From Marinomonas spartinae (GTDB taxonomy: Bacteria; Pseudomonadota; Gammaproteobacteria; Pseudomonadales; Marinomonadaceae): 64,000 nt of DNA. Made by a program: the position numbers and the translations under genes. This document shows, one piece after another, positions 8,743 through 17,166 of this stretch (position 1 is its first letter; the number at the start of each line of letters is the position of its first letter). Under the pieces are notes generated by a model. It saw only the letters and a program-made list of their open reading frames with translations, made no database searches and had not been told where the DNA came from. The stretch is taken from contig NZ_FLOB01000007.1 of NCBI RefSeq assembly GCF_900089775.1, positions 1 to 64,000 of the forward strand, read 5' to 3'.

Positions 8743-9174
8743 ATGTCTAAACGTTTTCTTCTTACTTCTTTGGCCGTTTTAGCTTTTACAGGCAGCTCTT
8801 TAGCTCAAGCGGGTTGTGATGGAAGCCCGCTGCCGGATTATATGCACCATATTAAAGATGAATTGCGTGCAGTTAGCTCTGATATCAAATCTGGCGATAA
8901 TCAAGCAGCAGCAGAAGGAGTTAGTAAGATTATTACATTATTTAAAAAATCTCGCGAAGAAACCCCTTATCTGTTTAAAGAAGAGAATTTACAAGGTGCG
9001 GAATTAGCTAAAAAAGAAAAGGCGTACCAAGGAGTTGTTGACGATACCATTGGTGTTTTTAAATCGTTGGAAACAGCACTGAAAGCAAACGATATGGCAC
9101 AAGTCAAAACCCTGCTAGGGAAAGTAGGTCAACAACGTAAAATCGGGCACAGTTCTTTCAAAACGAGCTGTTAA
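8743..9174 (+). CDS. Cytochrome b562-family periplasmic protein
   Basis: Four-helix-bundle protein of the cytochrome b562 family. The signal peptide ends SLAQA-GC, cleaved after residue 23. The expected axial heme ligands are Met34 in the first helix (DYMHHIKDEL) and His136 near the C-terminus (RKIGHSSFK), matching the Met7/His102 arrangement of E. coli cytochrome b562. Cys25 and Cys143, at the two ends of the mature protein, could form a disulfide that tethers the termini; E. coli lacks these. I start at ATG 8743 because the upstream ATG 8734 overlaps the AAGGA ribosome site. The physiological electron partner of this family is not settled; heme binding here is inferred. Confidence 0.82.
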   Translation: MSKRFLLTSLAVLAFTGSSLAQAGCDGSPLPDYMHHIKDELRAVSSDIKSGDNQAAAEGVSKIITLFKKSREETPYLFKEENLQGAELAKKEKAYQGVVDDTIGVFKSLETALKANDMAQVKTLLGKVGQQRKIGHSSFKTSC

Positions 9175-9242
9175 TCATCGTTTAGAGAGATGACCTTTGA
9201 GTGTTTGACTGCTACAATGCGCGCGAGAAAGAGAGGTTATTT

Positions 9243-9596
9243 ATGGCTCGTACGAAAAAATCGCGCAGCATGCGTGGCAAACTTGGAAAAACTGGCTCAA
9301 AGGAAATGATGAAAGAGCAAAACAAAGCTCGCAAAGCCTCATCAACTCGCCGTTTTGTTGTTAAGAAATCCAAGGAGCGCAAAGAGCAAGCGCACAAAAA
9401 ACTTGAAAGACTGGGGCAACTTCCTGAAAAAGAAGCGCCGCAGCCAGCTGCACGTCCACGCCGTTTTGTGTTCGTGAAGCCCCAAGAGGCAAAAAAAGAA
9501 GAACCAGCTAAAGCGGTTAATACTTCTGGTGTTAACAGTGATACCGAAGAATTAACGGTTGATGAGCTGTTATCTGCTTTTACAGAAGAAAATTAA
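9243..9596 (+). CDS. Small highly basic protein, unknown function
   Basis: 117-aa protein starting MARTKKSRSMRGKLG. The N-terminal two thirds are extremely rich in Lys and Arg with almost no hydrophobic core (KKSKERKEQAHKKLERLG), the centre is Ala/Pro-rich, and the C-terminal 25 residues turn acidic and amphipathic (EELTVDELLSAFTEEN). This layout suggests a disordered nucleic-acid or ribosome-binding tail plus a short peptide dock. I know no named family. Translation starts at ATG 9243 behind GAGAGG; the longer frame from 9201 has no comparable site. A good terminator follows at 9619. Confidence 0.65.
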   Translation: MARTKKSRSMRGKLGKTGSKEMMKEQNKARKASSTRRFVVKKSKERKEQAHKKLERLGQLPEKEAPQPAARPRRFVFVKPQEAKKEEPAKAVNTSGVNSDTEELTVDELLSAFTEEN

Positions 9597-9618
9597 GTTT
9601 ATAAAGAAGTAAAGTTAA

Positions 9619-9645
9619 AAAGGCTGCCATCGCAGCCTTTTTTTA
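9619..9645 (+). terminator. Intrinsic terminator
   Basis: Stem AAAGGCTGC / GCAGCCTTT with loop CATC followed by seven or more T. It ends the transcript of the basic 117-aa protein and isolates the AraC-type gene downstream. Confidence 0.9.
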
Positions 9646-9691
9646 TGGGTAAAATAAGCCTTACAATGAAAGCATAAAACTTGATGGAATT

Positions 9692-10762
9692 ATGTCTATG
9701 AATTTGAAAGCGTCGGTTCCCATGTCAAGCGTACGCTATCTCTTAAAAGCCGTTGATAACCAAGGAATAAATTGCGATGAGCTACTTGAGTCGTTAGAGC
9801 TTTCCCGAGCAGAGATTGAACAAAACAGTTACTTCCCCGCCTACCAGTATGGCATGCTCTACCAAAAAATCATGTGGTTGGTTCAAGATGAATCTTTTGG
9901 CATGTTAAGTGGTGGTAAAATACCTAATGGGGCATTTCGCATGATGTGTTTGAGCATCATTCATGCTCGCTCACTGGCCCACGCTATGTACCGTTGCAGT
10001 GACTTTTACGACATTTGTCGTGGTCCAACAATCAAACCAGTTCTAATTAAAAAAGGGCGCTTTGCGATGGTTACCTTTGCGCCAATCGAGTCAACAGAAG
10101 CCGATATCACAAGTTTAGTATTAGGGGAGTCCCAAGAGCAGCTTCGTACCACTTTATCGATGTGGCATCACTTTTTTTGCTGGTTAATTGGTCGACGCCT
10201 GAACTTAAAGGCCGCCTATTTTACCTGTGATCGTCCTAATGATCTGGAGTATTACAAAACCTTATTTCAGTCAGAAGTAAAATTCAATCAGCATGCTAAT
10301 GCATTAGTTTTTCCCTCTAGTTATTTGGACATGCCAATTGTTCAAACAGAAGATAGTCTACGGGGCTTTTTAAAAACGGCACCTTATCAGCTGCTTGTTA
10401 TGGTAGACAACGATAATAGTCTAAAATCACAAGTGACAGCGATGCTAGGCAAGGACTTTTCACGAGAAATGCCCAGCGCAGAAGAAGTGGCTCGCGGCCT
10501 GAATATGAGCGTTTCCACTCTACGTCGACGACTCAACGAAGAACACACTTCGTACCAAAGTATTAAGGATGAGTGTCGTAAAGAAGCGGCTATTACCTAT
10601 ATGAATGCGCCCCAACTGAGTATTAATGATATCGCAGCATTAATGGGCTTTGATGAACCAAGCGCCTTTTTCCGTTCTTTTAAAAAATGGACAGGAATGA
10701 CACCAGGGGAGTACCGAAAAAGTGAGGGATTTACAAAAATGACTAAGAGCCTGCATCGCTGA
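9692..10762 (+). CDS. AraC-family transcriptional regulator
   Basis: 356-aa regulator with an N-terminal arabinose-binding-like (OruR/ArgR-type) domain over about residues 15-210 and a C-terminal AraC double HTH over about 265-350. The first recognition region is EEVARGLNMSVSTLRRRLNE, and the second ends IAALMGFDEPSAFFRSFKKW followed by TGMTPGEYR, the family signature. Two ATGs (9692, 9698) are both usable. It lies just upstream, on the same strand, of an acyl-CoA dehydrogenase and an ETF-QO gene. Regulators of this subgroup often sense small carboxylates or fatty acyl compounds, so control of those genes is plausible but inferred. Confidence 0.9.
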   Translation: MSMNLKASVPMSSVRYLLKAVDNQGINCDELLESLELSRAEIEQNSYFPAYQYGMLYQKIMWLVQDESFGMLSGGKIPNGAFRMMCLSIIHARSLAHAMYRCSDFYDICRGPTIKPVLIKKGRFAMVTFAPIESTEADITSLVLGESQEQLRTTLSMWHHFFCWLIGRRLNLKAAYFTCDRPNDLEYYKTLFQSEVKFNQHANALVFPSSYLDMPIVQTEDSLRGFLKTAPYQLLVMVDNDNSLKSQVTAMLGKDFSREMPSAEEVARGLNMSVSTLRRRLNEEHTSYQSIKDECRKEAAITYMNAPQLSINDIAALMGFDEPSAFFRSFKKWTGMTPGEYRKSEGFTKMTKSLHR

Positions 10763-10893
10763 TATTGAAAGGGATTAAGCCATATATGAATGTATTTGTC
10801 AGAAATATAGCACTGAAATGTTATTGAGAGATGGCGTATCTTTGACGATGCTATAAGATAAATTTGTGCTCACCATAAAAACGGAGAATAAGA

Positions 10894-12678
10894 ATGAGCG
10901 ATTACAAATACCCCTATAAAGATATTTTATTCAGTTTGCACCATGTCGCTCGCATTGAGCGCTTAACCCCCCATTTAGATGAGTCACTTGATCAAGAACT
11001 TGTCGAAGCCATTCTTAGTGAAGCGGGTAAGTTATCCGAGCAAGTTATGGCACCACTGAATTGGCGCGGGGATCAAGAAGGTTCACGAGTAGAAAATGGG
11101 GAGGTATTCGAGCCAAAAGGTTACAAAGAAATGTACCAAGCCTACTGCGAGGGGGGCTGGGGAGCATTATCGAGTGACGTGAAATATGGTGGGCAAGGGT
11201 TACCCTCAACCATTGCCACAGCAGTAAATGAAGGCATCCAATCTGCCAATCTTGCCTTCTCACTTTGCCCCTTGCTAGCACATGGAGCCATTGAAGCCAT
11301 TCAATCTCACGCCAGTGATGAAATCAAAAATACGTATATTCCTAAAATGGTCACCGGTCAGTGGGCTGGTACGATGAATTTAACAGAACCCTCAGCGGGT
11401 TCTGACCTCGCGGCTATTTCTTGTAAAGCCTTCCCAAATAGTGCTGATCTAGCAGCCGAAACCTATCTCATTAAAGGGCAGAAAATCTATATCACTTGGG
11501 GCGACCATCAAATGTCTGAGAACATCATTCATTTGGTATTAGCTCGTCTACCTGATGCCCCTGCTGGAGTAAAAGGCATTTCCTTGTTCATTGTGCCCAA
11601 GTTTTTACTTGATGAAGAGGGCAATCCTGCAGAGCGTAATGACATTAGCGTTGTTTCTGTTGAACATAAATTAGGCATTCATGCCTCGCCAACGTGTGTG
11701 ATGAGCTACGGCGATAACACAGGGGCAATTGGTTATTTAGTCGGTGAGCCAAATGACGGCTTAAAAGCCATGTTCACCATGATGAATAACGCACGACAAG
11801 GTGTAGGTTTACAAGGGCTAGCCATCTCTGAACGTGCTTATCAACAAGCATTACAATATGCAAAAGAGCGTAAACAGGGTATGAAAGCAGATCGTTCGGG
11901 CAGGGCAGCCATTATTGAGCATCCAGATGTGCTTCGCATGTTAATGACCATGAGATCCCAAATCGATGCCATGCGTTCATTGGTCTATGTTGCTGCGGTA
12001 GAAAATGATTTATCGCATATTAGTAAGGGTGAAGAACAACAAGCGGCTATTGCTCGCACAGCATTATTAACGCCCATCGTTAAAGGATGGATTACTGAGC
12101 TAGCTCAAGAAGTCACCTCTCTAGCTATTCAGGTTCATGGTGGTATGGGCTTTATTGAAGAGACGGGGGTTGCTCAGCATGCCCGTGATGCTCGTATACT
12201 TCCTATTTATGAAGGAACCAACGGCATTCAAGCCATCGACTTAATTGGCCGTAAACTATTAGGAGACAATGGCCATGCCATGACTGCGTTGTTTTCTGAA
12301 ATGGAAGGCGAACTGGATAGATATATAGGCTCGGAAAAACATGACAATGCAATAAAGGTAAAAAACTCGATTGAGGTGGCTAAACAGGCCACAGAGAAAT
12401 GCTTATCCGCCATGAAAGACAACCCTATACTGGGAACAGGGTTAGCTTATTCTTACATGATGATGATGGGCTATGTGATAGGTGGATGGCTGCTGGTTCG
12501 AGCTCAACAAGTGAGCACAACCGACGAATCGCTCGGAGATCAACAAGTGAATTCTTGGCAACAATCTGCTGACTTTTATTGTGATCATATTTTGACCAGA
12601 GCCGGTTATTACGCAAAAACCATTGAGCATGGACAAAAGTCTGTGCAAGTCTTAAATGAAGACAGTTTTATTCGATAA
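10894..12678 (+). CDS. Acyl-CoA dehydrogenase (large, C-terminal-extended type)
   Basis: FAD enzyme that inserts the alpha-beta double bond in an acyl-CoA and passes electrons to ETF. The 594-aa length, the MSDYKYPYKDI N-terminus and the C-terminal extension mark the large bacterial type that also includes DmdC (methylmercaptopropionyl-CoA dehydrogenase). Visible motifs: TEPSAGSDLAAI (FAD/substrate binding), VHGGMGFIEETGVAQ, and LPIYEGTNGIQA, whose Glu is the expected base. An AraC-type regulator precedes it and ETF-QO follows 105 bp later, a coherent electron-input pair. Substrate cannot be set from sequence: DMSP-derived thioester is possible in a marine bacterium, but DmdC is often over-assigned and no dmdA, dmdB or dmdD gene is nearby. 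Confidence 0.9.
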   Translation: MSDYKYPYKDILFSLHHVARIERLTPHLDESLDQELVEAILSEAGKLSEQVMAPLNWRGDQEGSRVENGEVFEPKGYKEMYQAYCEGGWGALSSDVKYGGQGLPSTIATAVNEGIQSANLAFSLCPLLAHGAIEAIQSHASDEIKNTYIPKMVTGQWAGTMNLTEPSAGSDLAAISCKAFPNSADLAAETYLIKGQKIYITWGDHQMSENIIHLVLARLPDAPAGVKGISLFIVPKFLLDEEGNPAERNDISVVSVEHKLGIHASPTCVMSYGDNTGAIGYLVGEPNDGLKAMFTMMNNARQGVGLQGLAISERAYQQALQYAKERKQGMKADRSGRAAIIEHPDVLRMLMTMRSQIDAMRSLVYVAAVENDLSHISKGEEQQAAIARTALLTPIVKGWITELAQEVTSLAIQVHGGMGFIEETGVAQHARDARILPIYEGTNGIQAIDLIGRKLLGDNGHAMTALFSEMEGELDRYIGSEKHDNAIKVKNSIEVAKQATEKCLSAMKDNPILGTGLAYSYMMMMGYVIGGWLLVRAQQVSTTDESLGDQQVNSWQQSADFYCDHILTRAGYYAKTIEHGQKSVQVLNEDSFIR

Positions 12679-12783
12679 TGAAAAAAACAGGCAGAGAATC
12701 AATAAGTTTGCATCGTCGCAGAGGGTAAGTTTTGCTATTCTAGCGACATTACAAAAGCATGACTGCCTGTTTTAGGAGGCTGT

Positions 12784-14433
12784 ATGACAGACAGAGAAAT
12801 GATGGAATTTGATGTAGTAATCGTTGGGGGTGGGCCAGCAGGTTTAGCAACCGCCTGTCGATTAATGCAACAAGCTCAGGAAAAAAACCAAGAGATAAGC
12901 GTTTGCCTTGTGGAAAAAGGGTCTGAAATTGGGGCACATATTCTATCTGGTGCAGTAGTGGATCCCAAGGCATTAACGGAGCTTTTTCCTGATTGGAAAG
13001 AAATGGGAGCGCCTTTACTAAGCGAAGTTAATCAGGATGAGTTGTATTGGCTCGGTTCAGAAACTGGCAGTAAAAAATTCAGCTCTTGGATGGTACCTAA
13101 AACGCTTCATAATCAAGGCAATTATATTATTAGCTTAGGCAACCTTTGCCGTTGGTTAGCGGAACAAGCAGAATCCCTTGGCGTCGAAATATTCCCAGGA
13201 TTTTCCGCAGCAGCGCTATCTTATGATGAAGAAGGCAATGTCGAGGGTGTCATCACTGGTGATATGGGCGTCGCTGCTGATGGCTCCCAGAAATCAGGCT
13301 ACATGCCAGGCATGATCTTAAAAGCCAAATATACGATTTTCTCGGAAGGCTGTCGTGGCCACCTTGGTAAAGAACTAATTGAACGCTACCAGCTTGATGA
13401 GGGAAAATCACCTCAGCACTATGCCTTAGGCATAAAAGAGCTTTGGGATGTGCCAGCAGATCAGAGCTCCCCAGGCTTAGTTGTTCATACAGCGGGCTGG
13501 CCACTAGGTAAAGAAGCAGGCGGTGGCGGTTTCTTATATCATCTTGAGAATAATCAAGTCTCCATTGGCTTAATTGTCGATTTGAATTACAAAAACCCCT
13601 TCTTGAGTCCATATGAAGAGTTTCAAAAATATAAGCATCACCCATTGATTGCGAAGCATCTAAAAGGTGCCAAACGTGTCGCTTATGGCGCCAGAGCCAT
13701 TGTTAAGGGAGGGTGGGCGTCTTTACCAAGTATGAGCTTCCCTGGTGGTTTATTAATCGGTTGCGATGCAGGAACTTTAAATCCAGCTAAAATCAAGGGG
13801 ACTCATACCGCCATGAAAAGCGGTATGATTGCCGCTGAGCTATTGTTCAAAGCGCTGCAATCAGAACACCCAGAAAAAGAGTTAAGCCAATATAATGATG
13901 AAGTTAAAGCATCGTGGTTAGGTAAAGAACTCGAGCAAGCACGCAACTTCGTTCCTGCTATGCATAAATTTGGGACCTTTTTAGGAGGGGCCTATAACTG
14001 GTTGGATCAGAGTATTTTCTCCGGAAGTTTGCCCTTTACTTTCAAGGATATGACTCCGGATTACGCTTGTACAGAATTAGCAAGCAAACATCAGCCTATT
14101 GCGTACCCTAAGCCCGATGGTAAATTAAGTTTTGATAAATTATCTTCTGTCTTTCTGTCTAACACAAATCATGAAGAAAACCAGCTTTGTCATTTGCAAC
14201 TGAAAGATGCCGATGTACCGATTAAAGAAAACCTCCCCAAATACAGTGAGCCTGCTCAGCGATACTGTCCTGCGGGGGTTTACGAAGTGGTTCAACAGGA
14301 CGAAGAATCAGTTTTTCAAATTAATTCTCAGAACTGTATACATTGCAAAACCTGCGATATTAAAGATCCATCACAGAACATTCGTTGGGTCACACCTGAA
14401 GGTTCAGGCGGCCCAAATTACCCGAATATGTGA
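12784..14433 (+). CDS. Electron transfer flavoprotein:ubiquinone oxidoreductase
   Basis: Membrane-associated iron-sulfur flavoprotein that moves electrons from ETF into the quinone pool. It has an N-terminal FAD dinucleotide-binding motif VVIVGGGPAGLATA (residues about 11-24), the conserved ALGIKELW region, a quinone/membrane-binding middle part, and a C-terminal [4Fe-4S] site with CPAGVYE and CIHCKTCDI; the end PEGSGGPNYPNM is the standard ETF-QO C-terminus. At 549 aa it is full length. A strong AGGAGG site precedes ATG 12784. Together with the upstream acyl-CoA dehydrogenase it forms a beta-oxidation electron path; etfAB are not in the window. Confidence 0.95.
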   Translation: MTDREMMEFDVVIVGGGPAGLATACRLMQQAQEKNQEISVCLVEKGSEIGAHILSGAVVDPKALTELFPDWKEMGAPLLSEVNQDELYWLGSETGSKKFSSWMVPKTLHNQGNYIISLGNLCRWLAEQAESLGVEIFPGFSAAALSYDEEGNVEGVITGDMGVAADGSQKSGYMPGMILKAKYTIFSEGCRGHLGKELIERYQLDEGKSPQHYALGIKELWDVPADQSSPGLVVHTAGWPLGKEAGGGGFLYHLENNQVSIGLIVDLNYKNPFLSPYEEFQKYKHHPLIAKHLKGAKRVAYGARAIVKGGWASLPSMSFPGGLLIGCDAGTLNPAKIKGTHTAMKSGMIAAELLFKALQSEHPEKELSQYNDEVKASWLGKELEQARNFVPAMHKFGTFLGGAYNWLDQSIFSGSLPFTFKDMTPDYACTELASKHQPIAYPKPDGKLSFDKLSSVFLSNTNHEENQLCHLQLKDADVPIKENLPKYSEPAQRYCPAGVYEVVQQDEESVFQINSQNCIHCKTCDIKDPSQNIRWVTPEGSGGPNYPNM

Positions 14434-14469
14434 TGTATTTATTAAAAAAACATCACAAAATGATGAAAC

Positions 14470-14502
14470 AACATACAGATCACTATTTGTGATCTGTATG
14501 TT
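14470..14502. other. Perfect 14-bp inverted repeat after ETF-QO
   Basis: AACATACAGATCAC and its exact complement flank a 5-nt loop TATTT. There is no T-run on either side, so it is a weak candidate for an intrinsic terminator; it could still stabilise the 3' end of the ETF-QO message or be a protein-binding site. Confidence 0.6.
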
Positions 14503-14571
14503 CATAATCGTTGCTGGATTTCATCATTAACCTGATTAATAATAGAAGCTCATTCAGAGGAATTTTCTATT

Positions 14572-15024
14572 ATGCGAATATGGGTTGACGCAGACGCCTG
14601 CCCCAATGTTATTAAAACCATTCTTTTTAGAGCCGCAGAAAGAATCAATATTCCCTGTATATTAGTGGCTAATCAAGCCATCTCCATTCCACCATCAAAA
14701 TGGATTGAACGAAGGGTTGTCAGTTCAGGCTTTGATGTCGCTGATAATTATATTGTTGAACAAGTGGAAGACTTAGACCTTGTTGTAACCGCAGATATTC
14801 CACTTGCTTCGGAAGTTATTGCTAAAGGCGCGTTGGCCATTAATCCTCGTGGTGAGTTGTACAGCAAAGAAAATATTAAGCAACGCCTAGCAATGCGTGA
14901 CTTTATGGAGCAAATGCGTTCTTCTGGTATTCAATCCGATGGCCCTTCGACATTTAGTCAACAAGACCGTATGGCATTTGCCAATACACTGGACAAGTTA
15001 TTAACTCAAAGAATCAAAGACTGA
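14572..15024 (+). CDS. YaiI/YqxD family protein (UPF0178)
   Basis: 150-aa member of UPF0178, a PIN-like/NYN-type fold family. The opening [15 protein letters not shown] with two early aspartates, the centre [17 protein letters not shown] and the NPRGELYS segment are signature features. PIN-like folds suggest a nuclease, but the biochemical role of the family is not established. GAGGA precedes the ATG. It appears to be a single gene with a hairpin at 15120 behind it. Confidence 0.9.
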   Translation: MRIWVDADACPNVIKTILFRAAERINIPCILVANQAISIPPSKWIERRVVSSGFDVADNYIVEQVEDLDLVVTADIPLASEVIAKGALAINPRGELYSKENIKQRLAMRDFMEQMRSSGIQSDGPSTFSQQDRMAFANTLDKLLTQRIKD

Positions 15025-15119
15025 ATAAAAAGGTGCTCAGGTTCTATGCTATCTGAAATGGACAATAGAATGGTCAAGCCAATATGGGTCGCTTGCTGCG
15101 TACTCTGTTGCGTTGAGTC

Positions 15120-15152
15120 ATCAGGAAAACATTTTATGAGTGTTTTCCTGAT
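15120..15152 (+). terminator. Hairpin between yaiI-like gene and ndh
   Basis: Stem ATCAGGAAAAC / GTTTTCCTGAT (11 bp) with an 11-nt loop, followed by the AT-rich TATTCATTTAT. It is a likely terminator for the yaiI-like gene; the T-run is imperfect. Confidence 0.55.
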
Positions 15153-15175
15153 TATTCATTTATAGGGGGATCGAA

Positions 15176-16465
15176 ATGAAAGAAATTGTTGTTGTCGGCG
15201 GCGGCGCCGGTGGCTTAGAGCTTGTGACACAGCTTGGTCATGCCTACGGTAAAAAGAAAGACTTTAATATTACACTAATTGACCGCAGCCAAATCCATAT
15301 CTGGAAGCCTTTGCTTCACGAAGTTGCAACAGGATCTATTGATATTAATAGCGATGGTGTTAATTATCGAGCTCATGCTGCGAAACATCATTATCAATTC
15401 AAGTTGGGAACGGTTTCTCATGTCGACCCCAAAGAACAAAGGATAACGCTTGACGCCATCAGCGACGATAAAGGCCATGTAATTTTGCCTGAACGAACTA
15501 TTGGCTATGATATTTTAGTGATGGCTGTTGGTAGTATCAGTAATGATTTTGGCACACCTGGAGTAAAAGAGCATTGTTACTTCCTTGACTCACACAAACA
15601 AGCTGAGCGATTCCAACAAGCCCTTCTTACGCACTTTTTACGCCTAAACCAAGGTGATAAAGAGGACAAATTGAAGTTAGCCATTGTTGGTGGGGGAGCA
15701 ACAGGTGTTGAGTTGTCCGCCGAACTCTTTCATGTCGCAGACCTTCTTAAGGCTTATGGCATGCGTGATATGTCGGGTAAGCGTCTTAATGTGCAATTAA
15801 TAGAAGCAGGGGAACGCATTCTCCCTGCATTACCTGATCGTATTACCGTGAAAGCTCATTCAGCCTTAACTCGTCTGGGCGTTACAATTAGCCAAGCGAC
15901 AAGAGTTGTTCGAGCAGAAAAACATGGTTTTGAAACAGCTGATGGCACAATCATTGAGGCGGATCTGATGATTTGGGCGGCTGGCGTAAAAGCTCCTGAG
16001 TTTGTCAAAGACATTGAAGGCTTTGAAACTACGCGCAACAACCAAATATTAGTAAAAGGCAATTTGCAAACCGCGAACTATGAAAATGTCTACGTGATTG
16101 GTGATTGCTGTGCTTGTAAACAAGCAAATGGTTCCTTTGTGCCTCCGCGGGCTCAGTCAGCCCACCAAATGGCTTCTATTGTCTTTGCTAACATCAAAGC
16201 TACATTCAAAGACCAGCCTTTAAAAGAATATATTTATAAAGACTATGGTTCGTTAGTCAACCTAAGCCGTTATAGCACCGTGGGCAGCTTGATGGGGAAC
16301 TTGATGGGGGGCTCCATGTTTGTTGAAGGCCGTGTTGCTCGCTTTGTTTATGTGTCTTTATATCGCTTGCATTTGATTGCTATTCACGGCTGGTTTAAAG
16401 CAACCATTATTATGGCAGCTCAGAAAATTGGCAAAGTGGTAAAACCCAAACTTAAACTTCATTAA
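15176..16465 (+). CDS. ndh: NADH:quinone oxidoreductase, type II (NDH-2)
   Basis: Single-subunit, non-proton-pumping NADH dehydrogenase at the inner membrane. It has an FAD Rossmann motif VVVGGGAGGLELVTQLG (residues 4-20), a second NAD-binding motif AIVGGGATGVELSAEL in the middle, and the VYVIGDCCAC and QSAHQMA segments that are typical of NDH-2 (quinone-site region). Length 429 aa is normal. The C-terminal amphipathic part (YVSLYRLHLIAIHGWFKA) is the membrane anchor. GGGG upstream of ATG 15176 provides the ribosome site. It is transcribed alone and ends at the terminator at 16516. Confidence 0.93.
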   Translation: MKEIVVVGGGAGGLELVTQLGHAYGKKKDFNITLIDRSQIHIWKPLLHEVATGSIDINSDGVNYRAHAAKHHYQFKLGTVSHVDPKEQRITLDAISDDKGHVILPERTIGYDILVMAVGSISNDFGTPGVKEHCYFLDSHKQAERFQQALLTHFLRLNQGDKEDKLKLAIVGGGATGVELSAELFHVADLLKAYGMRDMSGKRLNVQLIEAGERILPALPDRITVKAHSALTRLGVTISQATRVVRAEKHGFETADGTIIEADLMIWAAGVKAPEFVKDIEGFETTRNNQILVKGNLQTANYENVYVIGDCCACKQANGSFVPPRAQSAHQMASIVFANIKATFKDQPLKEYIYKDYGSLVNLSRYSTVGSLMGNLMGGSMFVEGRVARFVYVSLYRLHLIAIHGWFKATIIMAAQKIGKVVKPKLKLH

Positions 16466-16515
16466 TCTCACTCTCTAATCAGAAAGAAGGCCTTTCTGTT
16501 ATAACCGGCCAATCC

Positions 16516-16545
16516 AAAACCGATGTCTTCACATCGGTTTTTCTG
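16516..16545 (+). terminator. Intrinsic terminator after ndh
   Basis: Stem AAACCGATGT / ACATCGGTTT with a CTTC tetraloop, followed by TTTCTG. It lies 51 bp after the ndh stop. Confidence 0.85.
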
Positions 16546-16634
16546 TTTCAGGACTCTCCATTGCCGCTTTGTTAGCTGTGCATCTTTCTTCAATGTGCAA
16601 TTCATAAGCAAATAGTATTTTGTACGAAATGACA

Positions 16635-16667
16635 TTTGACCTATGTGTTACCCATAGGTTTTATAGT
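16635..16667 (+). promoter_or_regulatory. MerR-type promoter/operator of the copper operon
   Basis: A -35 element TTGACC (16636-16641) and a -10 element TATAGT (16662-16667) are separated by 20 bp, the over-long spacing that MerR-family activators correct by DNA distortion. A perfect dyad ACCTATG-N7-CATAGGT (16639-16659) fills the spacer. The promoter reads into the merR gene at 16722 and then copA, so the regulator probably controls its own operon. Confidence 0.8.
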
Positions 16668-16721
16668 ATAAGCAATGTTAAGGAGTAAACCGCTCCACTA
16701 CCTGTTTCAAGGGAGATTAAG

Positions 16722-17165
16722 ATGCGAGTAAGTGAACTGGCGAAAAAAGCCAACGTGACAAGTGAAACAGTACGGCACTATACCCGTGAAGGTCTAATCG
16801 TGGCCAAGCGTGACCCTAACAATGGTTACCAACTCTATGATGGGGTTGCTCTACAGCGTATCCAGTTTATTCAACAGGCAAGAACACTAGGATTCAGTCT
16901 TAAGCAAATAGACGATATTTTCCAGCATGCCGACAGTGGGGATTCACCATGCCCCATGGTACGTGAGCTCTTATTGCAAAAAGTGCCCGAAACAAAAGCA
17001 AAAATAGCTGAGCTACAAGCGCATTTAAATACCATGGAAGCCGCATTAGCGGTATGGGATCAAATGCCCAACGGCACCCCTGATGGACACTCTATTTGCT
17101 GCCTCATTGAGGATTGGAACCATGAAGAGGATGGCACCACGACAACAGACACTCAGGAGCCGTAG
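16722..17165 (+). CDS. MerR-family metal-responsive regulator
   Basis: 147-aa regulator with an N-terminal winged HTH ([20 protein letters not shown]), the REGL and GYQLYD motifs, a dimerisation helix from about 78, and a C-terminal metal loop. Candidate ligands are Cys77 at the head of the dimerisation helix, Cys126-Cys127 in [10 protein letters not shown], and His134. In CueR the position of Cys77 is Ser, which favours monovalent Cu(I)/Ag(I); in ZntR-type sensors it is Cys and binds divalent metal. This protein therefore looks like a divalent-type (Zn/Cd/Pb) sensor, although it is followed 1 bp later by a Cu(I)-type CopA. Its own promoter has the MerR operator architecture. Confidence 0.88.
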   Translation: MRVSELAKKANVTSETVRHYTREGLIVAKRDPNNGYQLYDGVALQRIQFIQQARTLGFSLKQIDDIFQHADSGDSPCPMVRELLLQKVPETKAKIAELQAHLNTMEAALAVWDQMPNGTPDGHSICCLIEDWNHEEDGTTTTDTQEP

Positions 17166-17166
17166 G

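Noticed and set aside
10894..12678. DmdC assignment for the acyl-CoA dehydrogenase
   Set aside because: The family is often over-assigned; no dmdA, dmdB or dmdD lies nearby, so I give only the general function.
17083..17166. 28-residue N-terminal extension of CopA
   Set aside because: It overlaps merR, has no ribosome site, and the preferred ATG 17167 has CAGGAG at correct spacing.
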